Assembly: GCA_029817715.1 (NCBI GenBank)
Contig: JARUPY010000539.1
Location: forward strand, 5,989,501-6,053,500
DNA from: Melastoma dodecandrum
Lineage: Eukaryota; Streptophyta; Magnoliopsida; Myrtales; Melastomataceae
DNA: 64,000 nt
Direction: 5' to 3'
A model generated the notes under the pieces. It was given only the letters and a program-made list of their open reading frames with translations. It did no database searches and was not told the origin of the DNA. The translations under genes were made by a program, and so were the position numbers. Position 1 is the stretch's first letter; every line of letters starts with the position of its first letter. Below are positions 53,214 to 64,000 of the stretch, piece by piece.

Positions 53214-55731
53214 GAAAGGTTAGGGGGTGGGGGGGAATCTGTTCTTGTTCTTGAGGGAGTAACTGAAATTGTGATTGAGGGGAATCGATTTGAGTAGTAA
53301 TTTATTCTGTGTACTTTGCCTCACATTATTCTGAGCATTGGTACTTACTATTCTTTCAGCAAGATCAATTGCTGCTTCCTGATGATGATTTTGCGGTGGG
53401 GCCAAATCCCATGTTCTTGTTTTAGCAAATTATCATGTGGATTTTTGCTTCTAATTTATAGTTTCATGTATGTGTCAAGAATTCATATTGGTTATCTATC
53501 TCTTCATTCTTATCTGACGATTATCATATTGTTGTTACTTATTACGGGGCCTTTTGATTATTTCGTCGTGAATGAGGAGATCTGCCTGCCGGCAAGTTTT
53601 CCGGATATATTGTCTTGAATTGACATCGATGTGTGTTCATAGGATAGGAATTCCTTTCTTAAGGGTAGAAGTTGGTCGTTGGCCCTTTTATTTTGGGAAC
53701 TGAGATTGATGTATATGTAAAGTGTTACTCCTGTATGGATATGGAATTGGGGCAAAAAATGCATATGTAAACTGTTTCATAAGGCCTGAAGATGAAGGGG
53801 TTTGAGGAAAAAGTTGTGCACACTTGCGCATTCGGAATTAGGCTACTTCGGACGGACAGTGGTCATGACACGGGTAACAATTGGTTGATGCTAGGTGCTG
53901 AGCCTCCTTCAGTTGTGGATTCATTAGCAAGTCTGTGATGGTGTTGATATAGAACGCCGGCGGGTGGTGCTGGTGGTGGTATATAATGGAACCGTAACGA
54001 GGAAAAGAAAAATAGCCTTCCCCTTAACAGAAAGGCCTAAAGACGACCTTTCCCACGGTTCCTGGTCGCTCCGTGGTTCTTTAGCTGATGTCATGATCCG
54101 CGACCATGCTGAATCCCTGTATGCAAAGTTCTGTTGGGTTGCTTTCAGCCTGTCGTTGCGATCAGTCCCTTCTCGATGATGCACTGTCAAGATATCCCCC
54201 TCTCGTTGTGAATCCTGCTGTGTGGGATGCGTAATTCAACCAACTCCTGCCGCTGATTGCTGAGCCCGGTGACAATGGCAACTATGCCATGCTGGTTAGC
54301 CTGTGATCTAGCCCGTTTACGGGTACTAAACGAACGGCGTTCTTTATGCGCATAAGTTTGCATCTCCCTGTCTGCAAAATTTATTATCATGAGTCGTGTA
54401 TTCGTTGGAATAAGCCGATCTGCAAAGAGAAACTCATCCATCCTCCGGACGCTCTCTAGGTGTATCCACTATGGGAAGAAGGTTGCCGAAGTCAAATTCA
54501 ATTTGTTTTTCCCATTTATTCTCCTTTGAATAGAAGAAGTTGGGATGGGAATGAATGAGGGGGGTGTTGGAGCAGCAGCGGTAGTCTGAATCAAAAGAGA
54601 GAGACCCAAGGACTCATGGGCTTCATTAAAACTGGACAAGGCCCAACTATGAAACAAGTCAAAACACAAACACAACAGAGAGTAGGAAAAAAAAAAAGTC
54701 AAAACCTCCGAAAAGAAGAAGAGAGGTGTCGCACCCAAACCCAGTACAAGCAACTTTTGGAGCGACTCTTGAGGTAAAAAGGGGGAGTCTTCGAACCCAT
54801 GCTTTTGCTCTATGTCGTGTCGTTCGTCACTATTTAATTCGCCAGCTCTCTCTCTCTTGGGGAGGACCAAATAAAATAAATTCACCGAAACCCCCTTTCT
54901 GAAGTTCACTTCCCTTCCTCCCCCCCGTCAACGGGAGAAGGGAAGTGGGGAGGGGCGATTTTCCCAAGATCCCAATCCGTCCGTTTTGGTAAAAGCACAC
55001 CCCTCTTCTCTTCCCCATGAAAATGCACGGAATCCAATTTTGTTAAAACATTAAAAGATCGATCCCTTTTCCTTGGCATAGATTTCGTCGCAGTGTGACG
55101 TTGTTGCCAGAAAATCTTCAGCCCTCGTCCTCCTCCTTCCTTAAATTCCCCCTTCAGTTTTCCTGTGCCTGTGCCCCTCCCTCCCCACAACCTCCACTGC
55201 ATTTCGCTTCCAACCAACGCCCGCCTCTGACTTCACAGTCAAAATAAAATCTGCCCGGAAATTCGGCCGCCCTGTTTTTGTTTTTCCCCAATTCCCCCTT
55301 CTAGTCGAAAACTAGAAAAAAAAACAAAAGCATTCCCCTTTTCTCGATTTTTACCGGTGGGGTTTCTTTTGGGATTTCTGGGGTTGATGCTGATGAGTTG
55401 GGCATGGTGGGTTGTGATTAGTTAGTTCATTTTGATCGTGAGGGTGTTTTTCATCATTCGTGAACCTGAAATGGGTACTCAAACTAATAGGTTAAATTTC
55501 TTCTCTTTTTCCTCATTGTTAGTGATTGGCCAATTGTTGCTTCGTGTCCTTGTCGTAGTGTAACTCAAGCTATCCTTGGATGTTGATAGTGTTGAGGGAA
55601 CTGCAAATGTGGCTTGGCTTGGGCCTGATTTGTTTTCAGTGTATGTCTCATGGGCAGGGTGAAACTGTAGGGATGCTGCCCGGCGGGAAGATTGGTGCTA
55701 CGACACTGATTGATTTATTGGTGCTGTAATT
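53214..55731. other. Spacer and 5' leader region of the CLASSY gene
   Basis: No further gene was recognised in 2.5 kb. The part from about 54900 is pyrimidine-rich and probably holds the CLASSY promoter and 5' untranslated leader. Confidence 0.35.
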
Positions 55732-58700
55732 ATGGGAAAGCGGAGAGATTTGTATCACTCCAGGCACCATTTTGATGAGAATCGTAAGTCTGGTTTGGTA
55801 GCTTAGTCTTATCTAGTTCCATTTCGGGGATTCAACCAACATGTTTCTAAAATCATTTTCTCGATTGGCTCGGTAGGATTAACTTAGAATTGCATAGGGA
55901 TTCCTGGACAGCAGAATCTTACGCTCGATTTCTCATTATCTCTGTTTTTCTCCTTTCTTGAAGCTTTCGAGGTCTTGTGCTCAAATACTTGGTAAGCAGT
56001 GACATCTCTGAGAATCGATCATGGCAAAGTGACTGTTTGCGCTGTGGACGATCGATTCGCTCTCAGCAATATGACGACTTCTGCTCATGTTCGCTTGAAG
56101 CCATGCCTGGCGACTTCATCCGACTGCATTTGTTTTCTGAGACTTGGGATTGATGTGTATGCTGGCTCCTACTAACGATTTCAAGTCAAAGTCGGAAGAA
56201 CTAGAAAGTCCTGTGAGTCACATAACCATGGCAGGATGCCAATTCTCCTTTCTGCACTCCGTATGCCGCTTTCCGTATTTTATCTGATTTGGCCTTTTTT
56301 AATGATCAGGCCTGGGTGGATGCGAAGATATGTTCAATCGAGCGAAGACCTCATGAAAATTCATGCTCCTGCCGGTTTTATGTGAAGATGTATTCGTATC
56401 AAGGTCCTCTCGGTTCAGATAAACATGAACTCGGTACGGACACCAAAATAGTGGGGATTGAACGCATAGCAATTCTCCAGAGGCTTGAACCTAAACAATC
56501 AGAAGGACTGCCCCATAGGTGGAAATTCTCTGAGGACTGCCCCTTCATACAGAGGACAAAAATCCTGATGGGAAAATTCCTATGCGACCTCTCCTGGTTA
56601 ATCATTGCATCAGCTCTGAAGCAGGTTCAATTTCGTATCAGATCTGTGGAGAATAAGCTTGTCTATGAAATTCCGGGTCATAGTGACGGTGGCTTGTATG
56701 CAGTAAATTTCCGAATCGAGAATGGTGTCATGATTCCGGTGGTTATTCAGCATTTCCTAAATAAAGCAATCGAGGCTGGCGAAGGACGTCATGACAATGA
56801 TGCCGACAATGATGTCACCTTGTCTGATGTCATGTCTCTGAGACGCTCGAAGCGCAGAAATATACAGCCGGATCGTTTCCTTGCATGTGATGTGTCGAAA
56901 TTAAACATTTGCATTCATCAGCCTGGGATATACAGGGTATCCAGACGCAACGACGAAGGAACGGAGGAAGAAGATGAAGAAGAACAGGCTTCTGAAGATG
57001 AAATGTCAATTCCACTCGCCCGCCTCTTCGGGCCAAGAATTCAATCTCATAAAAGAGACTATTCGAGGGCACTTATTCTCCATGACGAGAAACAAAAGAC
57101 AGAACCGGAACGGTCTGTGGGTGTTTTTGGGAGAAAGGTAGACAGGAATAAGGTTGCTACTGTTCCCATTCCCAGTAAATTCTCGACTGTTCCCCGGAAT
57201 GTTCCAGCAGCTCCTAGGCGATATCAGCAGCGCTCCAAGCCCCCCGAAAGCCGTCCGCGTAGAGTGGACGAAGATGATTTCCTTGGGTATAATTCAGTGG
57301 ACTTATTGCTGGCTGAGCAGAGTGGGCGTTTGCCGGCATCAGACAATCCGGATTTTGTGATGCGACTAAATTCTCTTAACAGGAAGGGTCACAGGAGAAA
57401 GTACCCCTTCCCTGTAAGTAAGAGAGAACGAATGACGGAGGAAAGGATTTACGGGCAAAGAACTTTAAGTGCAGGTCTTTACAAGGATCTCATTAATTCT
57501 TACATGAAAAACCTTGACCACAGTGTAATTGAAGAAGATCCTTCTCTTCTGAGCCGATGGAAGGGTCCCTCTACCAGGAATCGTGTGAGTTCGCGCGTCG
57601 AAGTGGAATGGGAGCCTTCCATTGAGGAGGAAGGAGAGGACCCAGAGATCGAAATGCTATGGAGAGAGATGGAGCTGGCAATGACATCGTCCTATCTTTT
57701 TGAGGACATTGAGGCGAGTATCTCATTGTTTTTGAAATGTGGCACAAGTCTTTCTGGGCCTTCTTATTGGATTTTCTCAACCTTTTCCTTCGATGCAGGG
57801 ACTAAAAGATCAACCACCAAATGTGCAGAAGGATGAAAAACCAATGGAGGTCTGTCAGCATGACTTCAGGTTGAACGAGGAGATTGGCCTTTTGTGCAGA
57901 CTTTGTGGTGTCGTCGGAACTGAGATTCAAGACATGGTCCCTGAATTTGTAAGTTTCCAAAGTCCTGTGTTACATCCAGACCTGAAATGTTTGACTTCCA
58001 TCATCATTGATCGCCTTCTGATTTCATTCTGTGTACCTCTGATTCCTTTCTTTAATTTGATGTACAGATATCATTGCTTACCTACTGGTTTTGTTCCGTG
58101 TACCTCTTATTCATTTCTTATTCCGTGTTCTATGTATCTCTGATTCCTTTTTTTAATTTGATGTACAGTTGCAGACTGCTCAGGGGATGATGGAACAGAA
58201 ATCAACCAATGTAACAGCTGCAGAGGATGTTGAAGCGGAAGAAGAAGAGGAGGATACATTTGCTATCAATAGAAAGCGGGACATAGCAGATACTAACATT
58301 GTGACAGAGGGAAATGAAAATGTTTGGAGCCTAATTCCTGAACTCAGAAAGAAGTTGCATCTCCATCAGAAAAGGGCCTTTGAGTTTCTCTGGAGAAATA
58401 TTGCTGGATCTTTGGAGCCGTCGAAGATGGCTGAAGCTGGCAAGAAGGTCGGTGGCTGTGTCGTGTCCCATACCCCAGGAGCCGGGAAAACATTCCTCAT
58501 AATTGCATTCCTCGTGAGTTACTTGAAGCTGTTCCCAGAAAAACGGCCTCTGGTCCTTGCACCAAAGACGACACTTTACACCTGGCATAAGGAATTCGTG
58601 AAGTGGGAAATACCTATACCAGTCTATATGATCCATGGTCGTAGGAGCTACAGAGTTTTGACAACGAGTACAATTTCGTTCGGCGGGCTTCCTAAGCCTG

Positions 58701-60091
58701 GACAGGACGTCATGCATGTATTGGATTGCTTGGAGAAGATACAAAAGTGGCATGCTCACCCCAGCGTCCTGGTCATGGGATACACGTCTTTCCAGACATT
58801 AATGAGGGAGGACTCGAAGTTTGCCCACAGGAAACACATGGCAAAGGTGCTGAGAGAAAGTCCGGGGATTTTGATACTGGACGAAGGACACAATCCTCGT
58901 AGCACCAAGTCACGGTTGAGGAAGTCGTTGATGAAGGTTGAAACAGACTTAAGGGTGTTGCTCTCGGGGACCGTATTCCAGAACAACTTCTGCGAGTACT
59001 TCAACACGTTGTGTCTGGCCAGACCGAACTTTGTGAACGAGGTTCTGTTGGAGCTGGACCCCAAGTTTAGAAAGAAGAAGAAGAGGAAAGCTCGGAACTT
59101 ACTCGAGTCACGAGCCAGGAAGTTCTTCATTGACAACATCGGGAGAAAGATTGATTCGAGCAATAATGAAGAGCGGATACAAGGCCTTGATATGCTCAAG
59201 AACATCACCAATGGATTCATAGATGTCTATGAAGGCAGTGGTTCTGACGTTCTTCCTGGTTTGCAGAGTTACACTCTTCTTATGAACCCAACCGATGTCC
59301 AGAATCAAGTGTTGTTAAAACTCCACCGCATCATGCGGAGCTACCATGGCTACCCGCTTGAGTTGGAGCTGTTGATAACCCTGGGGTCGATCCACCCGTG
59401 TTTGATCAAGACGGCATGCTGTGCAGGGAAGTTCTTCAGCAAGGATGAATTGATGCAGCTTGACAAGCACAGGTTCGAGATCAAGAAAGGGTCCAAGGTG
59501 AAGTTTGTCCTGAGCCTAGTATACCGTGTCTTCCAGAGGGAAAAGGTCTTAATATTCTGCCACAACATCGCCCCAATTCATTTATTCCTCGAACTGTTTG
59601 AGAGGATCTTCGGATGGCAGAAAGGCAGGGAGGTCCTGGTGCTATCAGGGGATTTAGAGCTGTTCGAGCGAGGGAAGATCATGGATCGATTCGAGGAGCC
59701 GAAGCACCCTTCTAGGGTGCTCATTGCCTCAATCACCGCCTGTGCGGAAGGCATCAGCTTGACAGCGGCTTCTCGGGTGATCTTGCTGGACTCCGAGTGG
59801 AACCCTTCAAAGACGAAGCAGGCGATCGCTCGGGCCTTCAGGCCGGGCCAGCAGAAGATGGTGTACGTGTACCAGCTGCTGGCGGCGAATACCCTGGAGG
59901 AGGACAAGTACAGGAGGACGACGTGGAAGGAGTGGGTGTCGTGCATGATATTCAGTGAGGCATTCGTGGAGGACCCTTCTTGTTGGCAGGCGCCAAAGAT
60001 CGAGGACGAGATTTTGAGGGAGATGGTCGAGGAGGATCGGTCCAAGTCCATACACATGATCTTGAAGAACGAGAAGGCCTCCACTAACTAA
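55732..60091 (+). pseudogene. CLSY: CLASSY1/2-type SNF2 chromatin protein with lesions in exon 2
   Basis: Exons are 55732-55783, 55964-56212, 56310-57713, 57799-57948 and 58169-60091, for an intended protein of about 1,258 residues. CLASSY proteins are plant SNF2 factors that, with SHH1, recruit RNA polymerase IV for siRNA-directed DNA methylation. Exon 1 (MGKRRDLYHSRHHFDEN) and exon 2 (DCICFLRLGIDV) match the CLSY1/2 N-terminus. Exon 3 has AWVDAKICSIERRPHENSC. Exon 4 has CQHDFRLNEEIGLLCRLCG. Exon 5 is an intact helicase core: GGCVVSHTPGAGKTFLIIAF, VLDCLEKIQKWHAHPSVLVM, LDEGHNPRSTKSR, ITACAEGISLTAASRVILLD and KQAIARAFRPGQQ. But exon 2 has TAA at 55993-55995 after CSNTW and needs a one-base frame change near 56161-56166 to reach APTNDFKSKSEELESP. 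Intron 3 uses a GC donor (GAG|GCGAGT). The catalytic half could still be expressed from an internal ATG. Confidence 0.85.
58031..58168 (+). repeat. Direct repeat of about 37 bp at the 3' end of CLASSY intron 4
   Basis: Positions 58031-58067 and 58131-58168 are nearly identical. Each reads T(A/G)T(G/A)TA(C/T)CTCTGATTCC, then TTTAATTTGATGTACAG. The second copy ends with the acceptor used for exon 5; the first supplies an identical unused acceptor 101 bp upstream. A weaker third copy lies near 58096-58127. Confidence 0.75.
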
Positions 60092-61977
60092 TGTAACAAC
60101 TTCAAATCCGGTAAGCCCTAGACTTTTGCTTTGTTTTTCCTGCTTCTTAGAATCACAACTGTGACTTACATAAGTCGTCCTCTTACACAAGAGGCATTTC
60201 TGTATCTGTACCCTCATAAATCAATGAATGAATGAATGGATGGCCTGTCATTTATTTATCGACCCTTCCCCCAACACGGGTGTAGATAGAGGGTTTGTAT
60301 GTTTTTTTGTTGTTGTAAGAAGAAGCTTCTCCGCACCAAGACCTTGCGTTGAAATACCATTTTAAGCCTTATTACCCAGTTTGGGTTGGGAGCATGTTTA
60401 TCCAGTAGCCCCCATTCCTCCTCTCCTTGTCAACTTGTTAATATTCTTACTTAGTTCCTTGACTTTGATAGTTCCCTTTTCTTCAAATTAACAAGTATCA
60501 TCCACCTAACCCTAACCCTAACCCGGGTAATTTGCTTGACAAGATTTTTGTACAGATGATCCCATCCATCTTTGGGAAACCGCTGCCCGCAGCTGAAACG
60601 AAACGTCGTCTCTCATTCATAGCCCACAGAACTACTACTACTACTACCACCCCGATTTTTAAAATACGTGGATTTGAAAAAAGAGGAAGATTTCTTGTTT
60701 GCAGAATGTGCATAGAATCCAAACACTCACAACTTGGTAAATTTTTTGCTTCCCTATGACAAAGGGAATAAAAGAATCCTACTACCTTTTGATCCCAAAC
60801 CCCATGTTCTTTCTATCCTTTGTACATCTGGGAATCCTCCCCCCCCCCCCCCTCAACTTGCAAAAGGGAGGAGTTACTTTATTCATCTAGATGCATAGGA
60901 AGGACAAACATGTTAAATGTTTTTGGATTCTTCGAGGGAGGGGGGGATGGAAACCAACGCCTTTCGAGGCGTCAAAAAGGAGTAGAATTGGATTAAAAGT
61001 ATGTTGTCTATTCTTACATGTAACATTAGATGTCCACAATTTGGACAGCGTGGGAGATTCTTGGAGATGATTTCTGAGGGTTTTTATGTCCTGAGAGAAT
61101 GCATCAGGCTCGCTTGTTTTGAAGGAGCAGAGGGAGGGAGATTCATAACAGTCAGGTCGTGTTAAAGACAAAGGAAATTTCTGGATACGAATGCGACCAA
61201 TCAAACATGTGTCGGTTGGTGATTTCATTTTACAAAAGATACAATCTAATACCATCCCCATTTCTTTTTCTCACAATTGGGAAATGAGCTGGACAACCAC
61301 GCATTATTTTATAAAAAAATGAATAAACAAACATAAAAGAAAGGTGCCGACCCATTTTATATGTAAATAAATACGTAGTAGATTACATTAAATAATTCAC
61401 GTGGAAAAAGTCGCAAATATTTTTTTAAGAAGCGAGAAGAGGAGATGAGAAATATATGCAAGTTGATGAACAACTTGCTTTTGGGTCCACTTTTTAGAAT
61501 ATTGGAGAAGACTCTCGTGATTGATTAATCCCTTTTTCTGATATTTAGACATAAAAAGGCCATTTGGTTGAAGGGTTGGAAAATAAAATGGATATATATA
61601 TGTATATGTATGTATGTATGTATGCATGTGCAACTAGGTTCAAACACAAAACCGACAGTAAAACCAAGTTTCAAACTCACACCCCCATGGGTGAGTTGCA
61701 ACTTGACGACATGCAGTTTTTTTAATATGAGAAATAAATTTGGCCTACACGTTGGTTTTTGTTTAATATAACCTCCTCCTCCTCCTCCTCCTCCTCCCCT
61801 TCTGCCGCTTTGCTCCTATGCATTTGGACATCCTCCTCTTTTTTATAAGATTCTTCTTCACATCTTCTTCTTTCCTTCCCCAAGCCCAACAAAAGACCTC
61901 GTCCCTCTTACAAGGGAAAACAAAATAAAGCACCGTCGACACGACCACGACACTCAACTCCCCCCATCAGGACCACG
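60092..61977. other. Spacer between CLASSY and the ABA receptor
   Basis: No gene was recognised. It has three tandem CCCTAA units at about 60511-60528, a poly-C run near 60841-60852, a (TATG)n run near 61597-61625, and a (CCT)n microsatellite at about 61772-61797 just upstream of the receptor leader. Confidence 0.4.
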
Positions 61978-62589
61978 ATGCCTTCGTCACTCCAGCTTCA
62001 CAGAATCAACCCTTCACATCCTCCCACCACCACCCCCTTCTCCAACTTCCGCAAGCAACCGCCCCACATGCCCCAACAGGTGGCCCTCCTCCACGACCAC
62101 GCCCCCCTCTCCCCAGCCCAGTGCACCTCCGCCGTCGTGCAGACCGTCGACGCCCCCCTGTCCGAGGTCTGGTCCGTCGTGCGCCGCTTCGACAACCCCT
62201 TGCCATACAAGCACTTCCTCAAGAGCTGCCGCGTCGTCGATGGGGATGGGGACGTCGGCACGGTGAGGGAAGTCAGCGTGGTGTCGGGCCTCCCCGCCGC
62301 GTCGAGCAGGGAGAGGCTGGAGGTCCTGGATGACGAGCACCACGTTATCAGTTTCCGCATCGTGGGAGGGGAGCACCGGCTGGCCAACTACACGTCCGTG
62401 ACGACCCTCCACGAGGCGGAGGCCGGGTCGGGTACGACGGTGGTGGTGGAGTCGTACGTGGTGGACGTTCCTCCTGGGAACACGAGGGAGGAGACGCGGG
62501 TGTTCGTGGACACGATCGTGAGGTTCAACCTTCAGTCCCTGGCTCGGATGTTCGTGGCCGGCGGGAAGACATGCCCGGTCTCACGATAA
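61978..62589 (+). CDS. PYL: PYR/PYL/RCAR abscisic acid receptor, PYL4-6 clade
   Basis: This is an intronless gene of 203 residues in a GC-rich reading frame. It binds abscisic acid in a START/Bet v 1-type pocket and then inhibits clade A PP2C phosphatases in cytosol and nucleus. The gate loop SGLPA is at residues 103-107 and the latch HRL at 133-135, both intact. The pocket Lys is in LPYKHF at 78. [20 protein letters not shown], the C-terminal helix motif, starts at 168. The extended N-terminus (residues 1-45) and lack of introns match the PYL4-6 subfamily. Two departures: LPYK where most members have QAYK, and a C-terminus ending GGKTCPVSR that is shorter in helix than usual. Confidence 0.95.
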   Translation: MPSSLQLHRINPSHPPTTTPFSNFRKQPPHMPQQVALLHDHAPLSPAQCTSAVVQTVDAPLSEVWSVVRRFDNPLPYKHFLKSCRVVDGDGDVGTVREVSVVSGLPAASSRERLEVLDDEHHVISFRIVGGEHRLANYTSVTTLHEAEAGSGTTVVVESYVVDVPPGNTREETRVFVDTIVRFNLQSLARMFVAGGKTCPVSR

Positions 62590-63402
62590 AACCTAAAACC
62601 ACTCCACACAACCCCACCTGATGATCTCCCTCTTCTCCTTCTTGATCTCCTGAAAGTATATTCTAGCGTTAAATCATAACTTGGTTTGTTTTTCATCCCT
62701 CCTCTCATTCTCGTCTAAATGGGGCGTCGAAGACCCAACCAACATTTTGACAAGGAATGGCACCAGATCTTTCATTTTCACTTCTGGTGGAACCGACCGA
62801 TAACATCGGTCACATTAAGGTTGTAATGATGATGATGATGGGACGCAACACGATAAAGATGTCACGATGATCACTACGACGTTCGAGGTGGGAAACACGC
62901 CAGAAAGTAAGAAAAACATCACGGGAAAAATACCAAAACTATTTAACGAGAAGATTATCACCCCGTCGTCGGGGATTGGGATTGACAACACAGAGAGACA
63001 ATGGCACACAAGTTGCAAATATTTTCTTTTCCTCTCTTTGTTTGGATAAGCTTTGGAATGCAATGCAATGCAAGTTGGTGTGATACGATAAAAACTAAGG
63101 ACAAGTTGGCATGAGGAAAGAGAGGTGGGGTTGGCAAATGCAATCCAGTGGGAGGATAAGTAAGACTGATTTTTTTTTTTGTCCTTATCATTTTTTGTGA
63201 AAATGGCTAACGGTACGTGCACGTAACCGATACGTATTTTACAAAATTCGACTTTTTTTTAGTAATCTTTATTAAAAATCGACGTTTTTTTAGTAAAATC
63301 GTTAGTAAACTGTTGTAAAAAATTATAAACCGTTACTAATTTTTTACTGTTTGAAAATCCGGAAAGTTACTAAAACAACGTTTGGTAAATCGGAGGACAA
63401 AT
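62590..63402. other. Spacer downstream of the ABA receptor
   Basis: No gene was seen. It contains the receptor 3' untranslated region, an ATG-type simple repeat at about 62826-62839, and from 63230 a TTAGTAA-rich tract leading into the inverted repeat. Confidence 0.4.
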
Positions 63403-63521
63403 TTACTAAAAAGTTTAGTAATCGATTACTAAAAATATCGGTGATTTTTGCTTTTTTTAGGAAACCGTTACTAAAGTTTCATTGTTCAAGTTTAGTAATC
63501 GATTACTAAACTTTTTAGTAA
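63403..63521. repeat. Perfect 31-bp inverted repeat with internal 20-bp palindrome
   Basis: Bases 63403-63433 are the exact reverse complement of 63491-63521, separated by a 57-bp loop. Each arm includes the self-complementary string TTTAGTAATCGATTACTAAA. The tract around it repeats ACTAAA and TTAGTAA. It could be the end of a non-autonomous DNA transposon or a strong hairpin. Confidence 0.8.
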
Positions 63522-64000
63522 TTTACTAAACAGAACAGTGCAGAACAGTACATTCCGAACCTAACTCCGAACCTATTTTCAGTGTGAAATTACCGTTTTA
63601 CCCATGCGGTAAAATTACTAAATCGTTTCCAAATTTCCAGTTGACTCCCCCCCGTGGTTTCTCTTCGTCATTTTAGTAAATCAATTTACCCCTACTCGCC
63701 GTCCCTTGTCTTCTGCCTTCGTCCACCTTACTCCCTCCTGGTTCCGACGAAATCGTACTTGTTGAGCCGCATTCCTCCATTCTTCCCATCCGAACCTCCC
63801 ATCCGATCGGCGACTCCAACCCCTTCCTTGTTCGCACAAGGAGGTGAGCTCCGATCCCCGTTTACTCCACCAGTTTCGATGTCCCGTGCGTGAACTCGTC
63901 CTCACGGATCCATCAAGCCTGCAGTAGTTGCGATCCCGTGTTTGTTCATTGTTTTCGATTGAATGTCCGATAACCCGTCCTTCCGGAACCACAGTGAATG
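63522..64000. other. Right-edge tract
   Basis: From 63650 the sequence becomes GC-richer with CT-rich strings (for example CCCTTGTCTTCTGCC), like a plant 5' untranslated or first-exon region. No ORF was good enough to call. A gene may begin here and continue beyond the window. Confidence 0.25.

Noticed and set aside
60511..60528. Three tandem CCCTAA units resembling telomere DNA
   Set aside because: Only three units, of the CCCTAA rather than the usual plant CCCTAAA type, in a gene-rich region. Too short for an interstitial telomere.
62815..63222. Minus-strand frame of about 135 codons downstream of the ABA receptor
   Set aside because: Starts in a simple repeat, has a low-complexity Ser-rich composition and crosses A/T runs; no homologue recalled.

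Overview
The window is nuclear DNA from a flowering plant. The genes are spaced and intron-rich, with GT-AG and some GC-AG introns. Many products are plant-specific: an alpha-expansin, a PYR/PYL abscisic-acid receptor, a CLASSY chromatin protein, BADC, RETICULATA-related, and a group III WRKY. One gypsy-type LTR retrotransposon is present. Some 5' coding ends are very GC-rich (PYL, BADC, PRA1) while spacers are AT-rich. I cannot tell from this alone whether the plant is a monocot, a eudicot or an early-diverging lineage.

Layout. 1-1715: first exon of a WRKY55-like gene (minus), running off the left edge. 2401-3502: four-exon type I membrane protein (minus). 4312-7049: ten-exon plant-specific protein of unknown function (minus), apparently carrying a frameshift. 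7462-18776: an 11.3-kb Athila-like Ty3/gypsy element (plus) with two LTRs, a gag-pol frame and an extra ORF after pol. It landed 413 bp upstream of the start codon of the unknown gene. 20670-21614: alpha-expansin. 22191-24074: mitochondrial manganese superoxide dismutase. 24953-25234: small secreted peptide precursor. 25738-26447: foldback transposable element. 27121-28875: intronless AZG1-type purine permease (minus). 29948-31126 and 31423-34325: a sororin-like gene and NOP53, diverging from a 296-bp spacer. 36344-37970: calcium-dependent nuclease CAN (minus). 40533-42143: arogenate dehydrogenase without a plastid transit peptide. 42691-46084: RETICULATA-related protein (minus). 46724-49002: BADC (minus). 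49380-50918: intronless uncharacterised protein (minus). 52584-53213: PRA1 family B. 55732-60091: CLASSY1/2-type SNF2 protein whose second exon carries a stop codon and a frameshift. 61978-62589: intronless PYL4-6-type ABA receptor. 63403-63521: perfect 31-bp inverted repeat in an AT-rich tract.

Plant genes are not operons, so functional links are limited. Three products are plastid proteins of primary metabolism or development (RETICULATA-related, BADC) or their cytosolic counterpart (arogenate dehydrogenase). The strongest organising signal is gene order. From memory, many of these genes match neighbours in Arabidopsis At2g40330-At2g40740 and its duplicate At3g56110-At3g56400, so the window looks like an ancient conserved block interrupted by recent mobile elements.

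Exon coordinates were read by eye from splice consensus, reading phase and remembered family sequences. Most coding totals close on a whole number of codons, which supports them. Places where they do not close are stated.
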